Shown here: positions 12,109-21,454 of the stretch, one piece after another
Layout: each line of letters opens with the position of its first letter
Numbering within the stretch: position 1 is the first letter of the stretch
Source: Comamonadaceae bacterium OTU4NAUVB1
Lineage (GTDB): Bacteria; Pseudomonadota; Gammaproteobacteria; Burkholderiales; Burkholderiaceae_C
Direction of reading: 5' to 3'
NCBI GenBank assembly: GCA_024372625.1
Contig: CP099605.1
Location: 2,418,001-2,482,000 of the forward strand
DNA length: 64,000 nucleotides
Made by a program: the position numbers and the translations under genes
Notes under the pieces: generated by a model
What the model was told of the DNA's origin: nothing
What the model saw: the letters and a program-made list of their open reading frames with translations, nothing else
Databases searched by the model: none

Positions 12109-13806
12109 CTAGCGGCCGCGCCGCTTGCCGCCGCCGGGACCGCCGAAGCCGCCACCGCCGCCGGGGCCGCCGCTGCGGCGTGGTGGTCCCTGGCGCTGCT
12201 CCTTGCGCTGGCGCGAGAAGCTGTCGGCGCCGATGTAGCCGAGCGAGGTCTTCATCGGATCGGGCTGGCTGGCGCCACCCGGGGCCGCCGGAGCATCGCC
12301 GCGCCGACCGCCGCGCTGCCCGCCGGCGCCATTGCCCGGCCCGGCTGCGCCGGGTCCCTTGCCGTAGCCCGTGAAGCCACCGCCACCGCCGCCACGGCGT
12401 CCCTGCGGCAGTCCGCCCGCGTTGCCGGCGGCCTTGCGGTTGGTGGTGTCGTTGCCGCGCCGGGGACCGCGCCCGCTGCGCCCGCCTGCGCCGGCATCGG
12501 CGTTCGGTCCGCGCGGGCCGGCACCGGGCCGGGGCGCGTTGCGTTCGGCGCGCTCCCCGCCCCCGGCGGCCTGGAACAGGGACCGGATGTCGCGGTCGTC
12601 GAGTTCCATCCAGGCACCGCGCTTGAGGCCGCGCGGCAGCAGCATCGCGCCATAGCGGATGCGGATCAGCCGGCTGACCGCGTGGCCGACCGACTCGAAC
12701 AGGCGGCGCACCTCGCGGTTGCGGCCCTCTGAGATCGTCACCCGGTACCAGTGATTGGAGCCTTCGCCGCCGCCCTCCTCGATCGTGCCGAACTGCGCCA
12801 TGCCGTCGTCCAGGCGCACACCCTCGAGCAGCTTCTTCTTTTCCTCGGCGTTGATGGCGCCGAGGACGCGCACGGCGTATTCGCGCTCCAGGCCGAAGCG
12901 CGGATGCATCAGCTGGTTGGCCAGATCGCCCGAGCTGGTGAACAGCAGCAGGCCCTCGGTGTTCAGGTCGAGGCGGCCGACCGACTGCCACTTGCCCTGG
13001 TGCAGGCGCGGCAGCTTGCGGAACACGGTCGGGCGGTTCTGCGGATCGTCGTGCGAGACCACCTCGCCGACGGGCTTGTGATAGGCGATGACACGCGCCG
13101 GGGGCGGGTCGATGCGGTAGCGGATCGGCTTGCCGTTGACCTTGATCTGGTCGCCGAACTGGATGCGCTGGCCGACGTGCGCCGGCTCGCCGTTGACCGA
13201 GATGCGGCCCTGCACGATGAGCGCCTCCATCTCCAGGCGCGAGCCCAGCCCGGCCTGCGCGAGCACCTTGTGCAGCTTGGGCGAGTCGGCCTCGGGCAGC
13301 AGCACGCGCTTGAGGGGCGGCACCTCGGGGCTTTCCTCGTCGGCGTCGAACTGGCCGGAGATGACGTCGACGAAGCGGATCGGCTGGGTCGGTGGCGCGT
13401 TGCGGCGGGCGCGGTCCAGCGCGCGGCGTTCGCGATCGAGGTCGTCCTCCTCGTCGTCGGGTTCCTCTTCGTCCTCGTCCTCGTCATCGACGACTTCGAC
13501 GTTCGCGACATCGCCCTGGATGCGGGCAGCGACCGGGAGCACCGGTGCCACCTCCACCTCCACCGCCATCGGCGCAGGTACAGGCGCGGACGCCGGAGCG
13601 ACTTCGGCGACGGCCGGGACCGCTTCCGGCGTCGGGGCCGTGATCACGTCGGCCTCCGGCGCCGCGACGGGCTTGCGGCGGCGCGGACGCTTCTTCGGCT
13701 CGGTACCGGGGACGGCATCGGCCTCGACCGGCGCGGCGGACGCCGGCGTGGAACGGGGATCTTCGGCGGCGGATGCGCCGGTGTCTTCGGGGACCGAGGA
13801 ACTCAT
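12109..13806 (-). CDS. rluB: 23S rRNA pseudouridine-2605 synthase RluB with extended low-complexity ends
   Basis: RsuA/RluB-family pseudouridine synthase. The core (about residues 185-425) holds an S4 RNA-binding domain ([20 protein letters not shown]) and the catalytic domain with [14 protein letters not shown], whose Asp is the nucleophile. At 565 residues the protein is about twice the size of E. coli RluB. It has a roughly 180-residue N-terminal extension (Pro/Ala/Val-rich, then the acidic run [18 protein letters not shown]) and a roughly 140-residue Gly/Arg-rich tail resembling RGG regions. Such extensions are common in Burkholderiales homologues. It overlaps scpB by 4 bp. Confidence 0.94.
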   Translation of the reverse strand: MSSSVPEDTGASAAEDPRSTPASAAPVEADAVPGTEPKKRPRRRKPVAAPEADVITAPTPEAVPAVAEVAPASAPVPAPMAVEVEVAPVLPVAARIQGDVANVEVVDDEDEDEEEPDDEEDDLDRERRALDRARRNAPPTQPIRFVDVISGQFDADEESPEVPPLKRVLLPEADSPKLHKVLAQAGLGSRLEMEALIVQGRISVNGEPAHVGQRIQFGDQIKVNGKPIRYRIDPPPARVIAYHKPVGEVVSHDDPQNRPTVFRKLPRLHQGKWQSVGRLDLNTEGLLLFTSSGDLANQLMHPRFGLEREYAVRVLGAINAEEKKKLLEGVRLDDGMAQFGTIEEGGGEGSNHWYRVTISEGRNREVRRLFESVGHAVSRLIRIRYGAMLLPRGLKRGAWMELDDRDIRSLFQAAGGGERAERNAPRPGAGPRGPNADAGAGGRSGRGPRRGNDTTNRKAAGNAGGLPQGRRGGGGGGFTGYGKGPGAAGPGNGAGGQRGGRRGDAPAAPGGASQPDPMKTSLGYIGADSFSRQRKEQRQGPPRRSGGPGGGGGFGGPGGGKRRGR

Positions 13807-14429
13807 GGGAGATGTCTTCCGGATGCCGGGGTCGGCGGGGTGGATGTCCCGTGGCCGACGGGCGCGGCGCGGGGATCGACGACGGCGGACACCGCGTCGG
13901 TTGCAGGCGCGGGCGCGCCCGGAGCCTCGATCAGGGGAAGCTGGTCGATCGAGTCGAGCCCCAGGTCGTCGAGGAACTGACGCGTCGTCGCGTAGAGCGC
14001 GGGACGGCCGACGGTCTCGCGATGGCCGATCACCTCGACCCAGTTGCGATCCTCGAGTTGCTTGAGGATGAGCGAATTGATCGTCACGCCGCGGATGTCC
14101 TCCATGTCGCCACGCGTGACGGGCTGCCGGTAGGCGATGATGGCCAGCGTCTCGAGGACGGCGCGCGTGTAGCGCGGGGGTTTTTCGGGATGCAGGCGGT
14201 CGAGGTGCTCGCGCATCTCGGGGCGGCTCTGGAAGCGCCAGCCGCTCGCCACGCCGACGAGTTCGAGCCCGCGCTGGGACCAGTCCTCCTGAAGTTCGGC
14301 GAGCAGGGCCTTGATGGCGTCGGCGTCGAGTTCGTCCCCGAACAGCACGCGCAGCTCGCGCACCGGCAGGGGTTGCGTCGAACAGATCAGGGCGGTCTCG
14401 AGAATGCGCTTGGCATCCGCCGTATTCAT
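13803..14429 (-). CDS. scpB: Segregation and condensation protein B (ScpB)
   Basis: Winged-helix kleisin partner of the SMC-ScpAB condensin, used in chromosome segregation. Of 208 residues, about 1-165 form two winged helices with the conserved segments [30 protein letters not shown] and [20 protein letters not shown]. The last 35 residues are Ala/Pro/Thr-rich. scpA is not adjacent here. The gene overlaps rluB by 4 bp; scpB-rluB coupling is widespread in bacteria. Confidence 0.95.
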   Translation of the reverse strand: MNTADAKRILETALICSTQPLPVRELRVLFGDELDADAIKALLAELQEDWSQRGLELVGVASGWRFQSRPEMREHLDRLHPEKPPRYTRAVLETLAIIAYRQPVTRGDMEDIRGVTINSLILKQLEDRNWVEVIGHRETVGRPALYATTRQFLDDLGLDSIDQLPLIEAPGAPAPATDAVSAVVDPRAAPVGHGTSTPPTPASGRHLP

Positions 14430-14564
14430 GGTTCGCGTGGTCCAGGCGCCCAGGGCGCGCGTTCGGGTGGATCGAGAAAGAAAGAGAGAAGCGAGAAGCG
14501 CGTCCGGCCCGTGGCGGGTGGTTGCGCTGGGGCCGGCAGGGAGGGCCGGCGGACCCGGGGGCCG

Positions 14565-15599
14565 TCAGGCGCGATTGTAGTCCAGACCCCAGGCCGCGAA
14601 GGCGTCGGCCAGGTCGGACGGCGGCGGCGCGAGGAAGACCATCGGCGTCCCTGTCATCGGATGGACGAAGGCCAGCCGGTACGCGTGGAGTCCCTGGCGG
14701 TACAGGCCCGCGGCCGGCGCCCCGCCATAGAGCGCGTCACCCACCAGCGGGTGACCCAGGGACGCCATGTGCACGCGGATCTGGTGCGTGCGACCGGTCT
14801 CCAGCGTGCAGCGCACCGCGCACCCGTCGGCATGGCTGTCGAGCCGCTCGATCAGCGTGCGGGCAGTCTTGCCGGGATGGCGCGCCAGGTCCACCACCGC
14901 CATGCGCAGGCGGTTGCGCGGGTCGCGTCCGATCGGCGCATCGACCTGGCGAGCGGCGCCGCCCTGCCACGAACGGTGCGCCAGCGCGATGTACTGGCGC
15001 TTGACGTCGCGCGCCGCGATCAGGGCGACCAGCGCGTCCATGGCGGCGCGGCTGCGCGCCACCACCATCAGCCCGCTGGTGTCGCGGTCGAGCCGGTGGA
15101 CGATGCCGGCGCGCGGCAGGTCGGCGGCGCTCGCATCCAGCGCCAGCAGGCCGTTGAGCAGGGTGCCGCTCCAATGCCCCGGAGCCGGGTGCACGACGAG
15201 CCCGGCGGGCTTGTCGATGACGCGCAGGTGGGCGTCCTCGTGCAGCACGCGGATCGCCATCGGCTCGGACTTGAAGGCCCGGCTCTGCGGGGTCGGGCGC
15301 AGTTCGACGCTGCCCGCCTCGCCCGCGCGCACGGTCGCCGCGGCCTTGGTGGCGGGTCGGCCCCGCAAGGTGACGCCGCCGGCCTCGATGAGCTGCTGGA
15401 GGTAGCTGCGCGAGAACTCGGGCACCAGCACGGCAAGCGCCCGATCGAGGCGCGCGCCATGCTGTTCGGGGCCGACGACGAAGTCGCGCGTCTCGGCCGA
15501 ATCGGCCGGATCCGCACCCTCGTCGATGTCGATCGGGACGGCCGCGCGGGTATCTTCGCGCCGAGGGGCGGTCGATATAATCGAAGGCTCTTGTTTCAA
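14565..15599 (-). CDS. rluD: 23S rRNA pseudouridine synthase RluD
   Basis: RluA-family synthase making pseudouridines 1911/1915/1917 in helix 69 of 23S rRNA. The 344-residue protein has an S4 domain (ARLDRALAVLVPEFSRSYL) and the catalytic segment IVHRLDRDTSGLMVVARS with the nucleophilic Asp; RTHQIRVHMASLGHPLVGD lies near the end. No ATG is available: the frame is closed upstream by TGA and the first usable codon is TTG at 15599, with only a weak GAAG ahead of it. rluD and bamD diverge, with start codons 14 bp apart. It is conserved next to bamD (yfiO) in many proteobacteria. Confidence 0.93.
   Translation of the reverse strand: MKQEPSIISTAPRREDTRAAVPIDIDEGADPADSAETRDFVVGPEQHGARLDRALAVLVPEFSRSYLQQLIEAGGVTLRGRPATKAAATVRAGEAGSVELRPTPQSRAFKSEPMAIRVLHEDAHLRVIDKPAGLVVHPAPGHWSGTLLNGLLALDASAADLPRAGIVHRLDRDTSGLMVVARSRAAMDALVALIAARDVKRQYIALAHRSWQGGAARQVDAPIGRDPRNRLRMAVVDLARHPGKTARTLIERLDSHADGCAVRCTLETGRTHQIRVHMASLGHPLVGDALYGGAPAAGLYRQGLHAYRLAFVHPMTGTPMVFLAPPPSDLADAFAAWGLDYNRA
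15553..15581 (+). promoter_or_regulatory. Promoter for bamD, overlapping the rluD 5' codons
   Basis: A perfect -10 hexamer TATAAT (15576-15581) lies 33 bp upstream of the bamD ATG. The -35 match at 17 bp spacing (TCTTCG, 15553-15558) is poor. The element sits inside the first codons of the divergent rluD gene, and AAGGAAG at 15598-15604 can serve as the bamD ribosome-binding site. Confidence 0.6.
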
Positions 15600-15613
15600 G
15601 GAAGCTTCATAAG

Positions 15614-16423
15614 ATGGTTCGTGCCAAATTATCGACGGCCTGCGGCTGGCTTACGCTCGCGATGGTCGCGGCCACACTGGCCGGATGCGGCACCGCCAAG
15701 GTCGACGAGACCGCCAAGTGGAGCCCCAACCGCATCTACAGCGAAGCCAAGGACGAGGCGGGCTCGGGTGCCTACGACAAGGCCATTCCGCTGTTCGAGA
15801 AGCTCGAAGGCCGCGCCGCAGGCACGCCTCTGGCCCAGCAGGCCCAGCTCGACAAGGCCTATGCCCAGTACAAGGCCGGCGAACGCCCCGGCGCCATCGC
15901 CACGCTGGATCGCTTCATCAAGCTGCACCCGGCCAGCCCCGCCCTCGACTACGCGCTCTACCTCAAGGGCATCGTCAACTTCAACGACGACCTCGGCCTC
16001 TTCGCCTCGCTGACCCGCCAGGACCTCTCCGAGCGCGACCAGAAGGCCGCCAAGGAGTCCTTCCAGTCCTTCAAGGACCTCGTCACGCGCTTTCCCGACT
16101 CGCGCTACACGCCCGATGCGCGGGCGCGCATGAACTACATCGTCAACTCGCTCGCGCAGTACGAGGTCCACGTCGCGCGTTACTACTACAACCGCGGCGC
16201 CTACCTCGCGGCGATCAATCGGTCCCAGCTCGCGCTGGCCGACTACCGCGAGGTGCCGGCGCTCGAGGAAGCGCTCTACATCATGGTGCGCTCCTATGAC
16301 GCCCTGGGTCTGACCGACCTGCGCGACGACGCTCAGCGCGTCCTGACCACCAACTATCCCCGCAGCGCCTACCTCACGCGCGGCTTCCGCGCCAAGGACG
16401 ATCCATGGTGGAAGGTCTGGTGA
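15614..16423 (+). CDS. bamD: Outer-membrane assembly lipoprotein BamD (ComL/YfiO)
   Basis: Essential TPR lipoprotein of the BAM complex. The 269-residue precursor has a signal peptide ending in lipobox TLAGC (Cys25), followed by the segments typical of the family: WSPNRIYSEAKDEAGSGAYDKAI, LDKAYAQYKAGERPGAIATLDRFI, YLKGIVNFNDDLG, FQSFKDLVTRFPDSRYTPDARARM and VARYYYNRGAYLAAINR. Length and the five-TPR layout match BamD. It is transcribed alone, diverging from rluD and converging on the DinG-like gene. Confidence 0.96.
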   Translation: MVRAKLSTACGWLTLAMVAATLAGCGTAKVDETAKWSPNRIYSEAKDEAGSGAYDKAIPLFEKLEGRAAGTPLAQQAQLDKAYAQYKAGERPGAIATLDRFIKLHPASPALDYALYLKGIVNFNDDLGLFASLTRQDLSERDQKAAKESFQSFKDLVTRFPDSRYTPDARARMNYIVNSLAQYEVHVARYYYNRGAYLAAINRSQLALADYREVPALEEALYIMVRSYDALGLTDLRDDAQRVLTTNYPRSAYLTRGFRAKDDPWWKVW

Positions 16424-16453
16424 GCGCCCGCGGCTGAACACCGCAGCGCGTCT

Positions 16454-18766
16454 TCAGCCGCCGTCGTCGAGACCGGTCTGCAGCGCGCCGATCGCGGCCG
16501 CGAACTCCGCCTCGTCCTTGAGGCGCCGCATCGGCGGCAGCGCCGCCAGCAACCGGCGGCCATAACCCATCGTGGCGAGCCGGGTGTCGCAGATGGCCAG
16601 CACACCCGCATCGCTTTCCCGCCGGATGAGACGTCCCGCGCCCTGCTTGAGGGCGACGGCCGCTTCAGGCAGGGCGTAGTCGCCGAACGCGCTTCTTCCC
16701 TGCGCTTCCAGGCGCTGCGATCGGGCTTCCACCAGCGGGTCGTTGGGGGGCGGAAACGGCAGCTTGTCGATGACGACGAACTGGAGCGCATCGCCCGGCG
16801 CATCGAAACCTTCCCAGAACGACGCCGAGGCGACCAGCACGCAGCCCGCGCGTGCGCCGCCCTGCGGCCCGGCCGCCGCCGCGCCCTCGCGGAATCGGTC
16901 CATCAGCACGCGCTTGGGCAATTCGCCCTGCACCAGTACCTCGGGGCGGCCTTCGGCGGGCTCGAGTTCCAGGTGGCGGCGCAACGCGTCGGCGATGGTC
17001 CGCAAGGCGCGCAACGTGGTGGTGAGCACCAGCGTGCGCCCGCCGAGCGCGGCCGCGCCCCGTGCCGCCAGTCGCGCGACGCGCTCGCCGTGCGAGGGAT
17101 CGTTCGGTTTGGGGAAATCGCGCGGCACGTAGAGCGACGCCTGCCGCGCGTAGTCGAACGGACTGTGGACGCGCAGGACCTCGGCGTCGTCGAGTCCGCA
17201 CGGCTCGGTGAACCAGCGCAACCGCGTGTCGTCGCCCAGCGTGGCCGAGGTGAACACCCAGGCCCGGCCCCTTCCCTCGGCGTCGCCGTCGGCATCGACC
17301 TGCTCGCCGAGCACCCGCGTGCGCATGGCCTCGGCGATGTCCAGCGGCGATTCCACCAGGCGCAGCTGTTGAGCGACGTCGACCCAGCGCACCGAACCCA
17401 GCGCGCAAGGCCGCGCGAACCGGGCCGCGCGCTCGGCCAGCCGGAGCGCGCGTTCGTGCAGGCGAATGAAATCCGGGGACAGTTCGCTGACCGTGTCCAG
17501 GCCTTCTGCCGCGGCCTCGAAGGCCTCCTGCATCAACTGCAACGCCTCGTTCCATGGTCCATGCGCGATGCCTTCGGGCGCCGTGGTCGCGGTGCGATCG
17601 TCGTCTGACGATCCGCCGGGCTCGTCGTCAGGCTCGCCCCGGCGGGTCGATGTCACGGCGCTGCTCCAGCGCAGCCGCGTGCCGGGCCGCTGCGATCCGG
17701 CAGCGAGCCTCAAGGCGCGCGCGCTGCGCTCGACCTCCGCCATCAGCCCGGTCCAGTCGACCAGCCCGCGGGCCTGCTGCAGACCGGCCGCCAGCAGATC
17801 GCGCGCGAAATCGAGCGCCTGACCGGTGCCCATCTGCGTGCCGAGGAATTGCACGCCGGTCTCGTTGAGCTGGTGCGCCTCGTCGAAGACCACGACGCGC
17901 ACGCTCGGGAGCAGTTCGGCCATGCCGGACTCGCGCACGGCCAGGTCGGCGAAGAACAGGTGGTGGTTGATCACCACCACGTCGGCTGCCAATGCCTCGC
18001 GGCGGGCGAGGTTGACGTGGCAGGGCCTGAACTGGGGACATTGCTGGCCCAGGCAGTTCTCGCGCGTCGAGGTGATCAGCGGGATGAGCGGCGAGCGCTC
18101 GTCGAGCCCGGGCAATTCGGCCAGATCGCCGGTCCGCGTGGCCTGGGCCCACTGCTCGATCCTGGCCAGCACGCGCACCCCGCCCCGCTCGGGCAGCGAG
18201 GCGTCGTGGCGCGCCAGGCCCAGCCGGTGCAGGCAGAGGTAGCTCGCACGGCCCTTGAGCAGCGCGGTGCGGACCGGCAGCCCGAGCGCGTCGACCAGGC
18301 GCGGCAGGTCACGGCCGAAGAGCTGGTCCTGCAGGGTCTTGGTGGCGGTGGACAGCAGCACGCGCTCGCCGCTCAGGAGTGCCGGGACGAGGTAGGAAAA
18401 GGTCTTACCGACGCCGGTGCCGGCCTCCACCACCAGGGCACCGCCGGTCTCGATGGTGCGGGCCACGGCCAACGCCATCTGGGTCTGACCGTCGCGTTCG
18501 CGGAACTGCTCGGCCGCGCGCGACAACACCCCACCCGGCTCGAACGCCTTCAGCACCTGGGAGGCGAGGGGTTCGTGGTCGGTTTCGGCCGAATTCGAAG
18601 GGGCGGGAATCGGAGCGTCCAAGGATTGCGGAGGTCGTGCCGGAGCGCTGGAAAGCGGACCACGGCGGTGGGGTGGAAGGAGACGGGACGCAGTGGCCGG
18701 GAGAAACGGTCGCCGTCGAACGATCGGACCGCCGATGTCTTCAGACGGCGAGGACCGCCTGTCCAT
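16454..18766 (-). CDS. DinG/YoaA-family ATP-dependent DNA helicase
   Basis: XPD-like superfamily 2 helicase with a predicted 4Fe-4S cluster, probably unwinding damaged or structured DNA. Visible motifs: Walker A EAGTGVGKTFSYL, a cysteine set (SYLCLHRL then ENCLGQQCPQFRPC) suited to the cluster, DEAH box VVFDEAHQL, and C-terminal motifs VFTSATL, ASASFWEGFDAPGD and QGAGRLIRRESDAG. The start is uncertain. ATG at 18766 has a GGAAG 6 bp upstream but adds a non-conserved Arg/Pro-rich leader; TTG at 18622 would begin just before the conserved domain. E. coli YoaA and DinG are the closest known relatives; I cannot separate them here. Confidence 0.9.
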   Translation of the reverse strand: MDRRSSPSEDIGGPIVRRRPFLPATASRLLPPHRRGPLSSAPARPPQSLDAPIPAPSNSAETDHEPLASQVLKAFEPGGVLSRAAEQFRERDGQTQMALAVARTIETGGALVVEAGTGVGKTFSYLVPALLSGERVLLSTATKTLQDQLFGRDLPRLVDALGLPVRTALLKGRASYLCLHRLGLARHDASLPERGGVRVLARIEQWAQATRTGDLAELPGLDERSPLIPLITSTRENCLGQQCPQFRPCHVNLARREALAADVVVINHHLFFADLAVRESGMAELLPSVRVVVFDEAHQLNETGVQFLGTQMGTGQALDFARDLLAAGLQQARGLVDWTGLMAEVERSARALRLAAGSQRPGTRLRWSSAVTSTRRGEPDDEPGGSSDDDRTATTAPEGIAHGPWNEALQLMQEAFEAAAEGLDTVSELSPDFIRLHERALRLAERAARFARPCALGSVRWVDVAQQLRLVESPLDIAEAMRTRVLGEQVDADGDAEGRGRAWVFTSATLGDDTRLRWFTEPCGLDDAEVLRVHSPFDYARQASLYVPRDFPKPNDPSHGERVARLAARGAAALGGRTLVLTTTLRALRTIADALRRHLELEPAEGRPEVLVQGELPKRVLMDRFREGAAAAGPQGGARAGCVLVASASFWEGFDAPGDALQFVVIDKLPFPPPNDPLVEARSQRLEAQGRSAFGDYALPEAAVALKQGAGRLIRRESDAGVLAICDTRLATMGYGRRLLAALPPMRRLKDEAEFAAAIGALQTGLDDGG

Positions 18767-18894
18767 CCGGACTTCCGGCACCGCGCCCGCTCCACCATCG
18801 CACCCGGCTCGGCGGTTGCGTCCTCGCCCGATAATACGGCCCCGCATCGGTTCTCCGATTCTCTTCGACCCAGCGCCCCAGGCGCCTCCGCGTC

Positions 18895-19680
18895 ATGACA
18901 CGAGGCTTTAGATTCGCTGCCGCCACCGGCCTTCACAAGGGCGATCGCCCCTACCAGCAGGACCAGGTCCTGGTCATCGACCATCCCCGTGCTTCCGGGT
19001 GTCTCCTCGCGGTGGTGGCGGACGGGATGGGAGGTCGCAGTGGAGGCCGAAAGGCGTCCGACCAGGTCCTGATGACCGCGCGCCAGCTGTTCGCGCGCCA
19101 TCGGCCCGAACACGACGAGCCGGCGGCCTTGCTGCGGCAGCTGCTCGACGACGCGCACATGGTCATCAAGCTCACCGCGCTGTCCAGCGAACAGGAGCCC
19201 CACAGCACGCTTGCGGCCTTCCTGGTGACGCCGCGCGGCGAAAGCACCTGGATCCATGCTGGCGATTCGCGCATCTACCACTTCCGCCAGGGCCGGCTGC
19301 TCAAGCGCACGCGCGACCATTCCTATGTGCAGATGCTGCTGGACCGCGGCGAGATCACCGAGGCCCAGGCCGCCGGTCATCCGCAGAGCAACATCCTCAT
19401 GGGTTGCCTGGGCATGACCGCGGTCGCGCCGCCCGTGACGATCGACACCAGCGAACTGCTGCAGCCCGGCGATGTGCTGATGGCCTGCAGCGACGGGCTG
19501 TGGCAGCACTTCCAACCCTCGGAGATGGGTCCGGTGCTGGCGCAGCATCCGCCCCGCGTGGCGATCGAACTCCTGATGGCGGAGGCGCGGGAGCGGTCGC
19601 GCGGCACGGGCGACAACATCTCGCTGGCCGTCCTGAAGGTCGAGCCCCTGGTCCGGGCCTCGACGGACGCAGGCGCCTGA
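18895..19680 (+). CDS. PP2C-family serine/threonine protein phosphatase
   Basis: Metal-dependent protein phosphatase of the bacterial PP2C/Stp type. The 261-residue protein has the family's Asp motifs in order: GDRPYQQDQVLVID (metal Asp), VVADGMGGRSGG, THAGDSRIY-like WIHAGDSRIYHFR, CSDGLWQH and GTGDNISLAVLK. No kinase partner is adjacent, so the substrate cannot be inferred. The ATG at 18895 is followed by a basic start (MTRGFRFAAATGLHKGD). The gene diverges from the helicase. Confidence 0.9.
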   Translation: MTRGFRFAAATGLHKGDRPYQQDQVLVIDHPRASGCLLAVVADGMGGRSGGRKASDQVLMTARQLFARHRPEHDEPAALLRQLLDDAHMVIKLTALSSEQEPHSTLAAFLVTPRGESTWIHAGDSRIYHFRQGRLLKRTRDHSYVQMLLDRGEITEAQAAGHPQSNILMGCLGMTAVAPPVTIDTSELLQPGDVLMACSDGLWQHFQPSEMGPVLAQHPPRVAIELLMAEARERSRGTGDNISLAVLKVEPLVRASTDAGA

Positions 19681-19708
19681 ATCCTCGGGACGGAACGCGC
19701 GCGGTCGC

Positions 19709-20350
19709 TCAGGGTGCGGGTGCGGGCAGCGGCGCCGCGTTCTTGGTGCGCTCGGCATTGCGCCGTTCGCGGTCCGCCTTGCGCCGTTGCGCCTCTTCGA
19801 GACGACGCTCGTAAGCGGCTCGACGCTCCGGCGCATCCTCCCGCAGGCGGGCGGCGCGCTCCTGTTCTCGGGCGTTGGCGGCCTGGCGCCGCGCCAGGGC
19901 CTCGCGGTTGGACTGGGCCTTGGACACCGCCTCGTCGCGCTGCTGCGCGTGGTCGGCGGCGCGTTGCTCGCGGTCCTGCTGCGACTGCACTGCCTGATCG
20001 CGTTCGGCCTGGGAGCGCGGTGCCTCCTTCTGCTCCAGGCGATCGAGCTGGGCCGCGCCGCGCTGCTTGCGCTCGATGTCGCGGATGGCGGCCTCCTGGC
20101 GCCGGAGGTCGTCGTCCTCGGTGCGCCGACGCTGGCGGCTGTCCTTGAGGCAGTCCTCGACGGCGAATCGCTGGTAGCACGCGACCTGCTCCGCCTTCAC
20201 GCGGCGATCGAGCGCGGCACGCTCGCTCGAGAGCCGATCGCGCTCCGCCTTGAGGTCGAGCGCGCCCGTGGTGGCGAGCGTCTGGGCCGTGGCCGGCACG
20301 ACGGCCAACAGGATGGCGAGGGACCCGAGGGTCTTCTGGAGGGGCGTCAT
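19709..20350 (-). CDS. Predicted secreted coiled-coil protein of unknown function
   Basis: Not a family I can name with confidence. From the ATG at 20350 it encodes 213 residues: a signal peptide (KTLGSLAILLAVVPATAQ) followed by an almost wholly charged Arg/Glu/Gln/Ala heptad-rich region predicted to form one long coiled coil. Two Cys (VACYQRFAVEDCLKDSRQ) resemble those in small Burkholderiales periplasmic proteins. The start overlaps the zapE stop by one base (TGATG), so it is translationally coupled as the last gene of the odhA-odhB-lpdA-zapE run. The open frame continues far upstream inside zapE, but that part is a shadow. Confidence 0.75.
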   Translation of the reverse strand: MTPLQKTLGSLAILLAVVPATAQTLATTGALDLKAERDRLSSERAALDRRVKAEQVACYQRFAVEDCLKDSRQRRRTEDDDLRRQEAAIRDIERKQRGAAQLDRLEQKEAPRSQAERDQAVQSQQDREQRAADHAQQRDEAVSKAQSNREALARRQAANAREQERAARLREDAPERRAAYERRLEEAQRRKADRERRNAERTKNAAPLPAPAP

Positions 20351-21447
20351 CAGGTGAGGCGGGTGTCGACGGTGCGGCGCTCCAGCGCCAGGAACTCGGC
20401 CGACTGCATCTCGTTGAGCCGGGAGACGGTGCGCGGGAACTCGTGGGCCAGTTGGCCTTCCGTGTACAACGCCTCCGGAGCCACCTGGGCCGACATCACG
20501 AGCTTGACGCGGCGATCGTAGAAGACGTCGACGAGCCAGGTGAACCGGCGCGCCTCGGAGGCCCGGTTGGCCGACATCGCCGGCACGTCGGACAGCAGCA
20601 CGGTATGGAACTGCGTCGCGATCTCGAGGTAGTCGTTCTGCGAGCGCGGACCGCCACACAGCGTGCGGAAATCGAACCACACCACACCGCCAGCCTTGCG
20701 CCGCGCCGGGATCTCGCGCTGCTCGATGTGCAGCACCGGGGCCTCGTCGGCCGTCTCGGCCAGCTTGTCGAAGGCGACGGCCATCTCCGCATCGGCCTCG
20801 GGGCCGTTGGGCGTGAGGTACATGCGCAGCTGTTCGAGGGTGCGGCGACGATAGTCGGTGCCGTTGTCGACGCTCAGCACTTCCAGCTTCTCGTTGAGCA
20901 GCGCAATGGCCGGCAGGATGCGATCGCGGTGCAGGCCGTCGGGATAGAGGTCGTCGGGCTTGAAGTTCGACGTCGTGACGAAACCCACGCCGTTGTCGAA
21001 CAACGCCGCCAGCAGGCGGTGCAGGATCATCGCATCGGTGATGTCGGCGACGTGGAACTCGTCGAAGCAGATCAGCTTGAAGCGCTTGGACATCCGCCGA
21101 CCGAGTTCGTCCAGCGGATTGACGATGCCCTGCAGTTCGGCGAGCTCACGGTGCACCTCGCGCATGAATTCGTGGAAATGCAGGCGCGTCTTGCGCCGGA
21201 TCGGCACCGCGTTGAAGAAGCAGTCCATGAGGAAGCTCTTGCCGCGACCCACGCCGCCGTACATGTAGACGCCCCGCGGCACCTGCGGACGGTTGATGAG
21301 CTTCTTCAGCGCGTTGGAGCGCTGCGTCTTGTAGGCCGCCCACTCGCTGGCGCAGCGTTCCAGGGCGGCCACCGCGCGCAGTTGCGCGGGATCGCTCTGG
21401 AACCCGCGCGCGGCGAGTTCCGCCTCGTAGGCTTGCTGGACGCTCAA
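20350..21447 (-). CDS. zapE: Cell division protein ZapE (AFG1-like ATPase)
   Basis: AFG1/LACE1-family ATPase that associates with the Z-ring in E. coli. The 365-residue protein has Walker A GGVGRGKSFLMDCF, then RRKTRLHFHEFM, Walker B LICFDEFHVADITDAMIL, sensor 1 FVTTSNFKPDDLYPDGLHR and WFDFRTLCGGPRSQNDYL, all characteristic of this family. It follows lpdA by 7 bp, and downstream of the 2-oxoglutarate dehydrogenase genes is its usual place in Burkholderiales. Confidence 0.95.
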   Translation of the reverse strand: MSVQQAYEAELAARGFQSDPAQLRAVAALERCASEWAAYKTQRSNALKKLINRPQVPRGVYMYGGVGRGKSFLMDCFFNAVPIRRKTRLHFHEFMREVHRELAELQGIVNPLDELGRRMSKRFKLICFDEFHVADITDAMILHRLLAALFDNGVGFVTTSNFKPDDLYPDGLHRDRILPAIALLNEKLEVLSVDNGTDYRRRTLEQLRMYLTPNGPEADAEMAVAFDKLAETADEAPVLHIEQREIPARRKAGGVVWFDFRTLCGGPRSQNDYLEIATQFHTVLLSDVPAMSANRASEARRFTWLVDVFYDRRVKLVMSAQVAPEALYTEGQLAHEFPRTVSRLNEMQSAEFLALERRTVDTRLT

Positions 21448-21454
21448 GGGAGGG

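Noticed and set aside
20351..20680. N-terminal extension of the coiled-coil protein into zapE
   Set aside because: The extension is an out-of-frame reading of zapE codons, and the signal peptide begins exactly at 20350.
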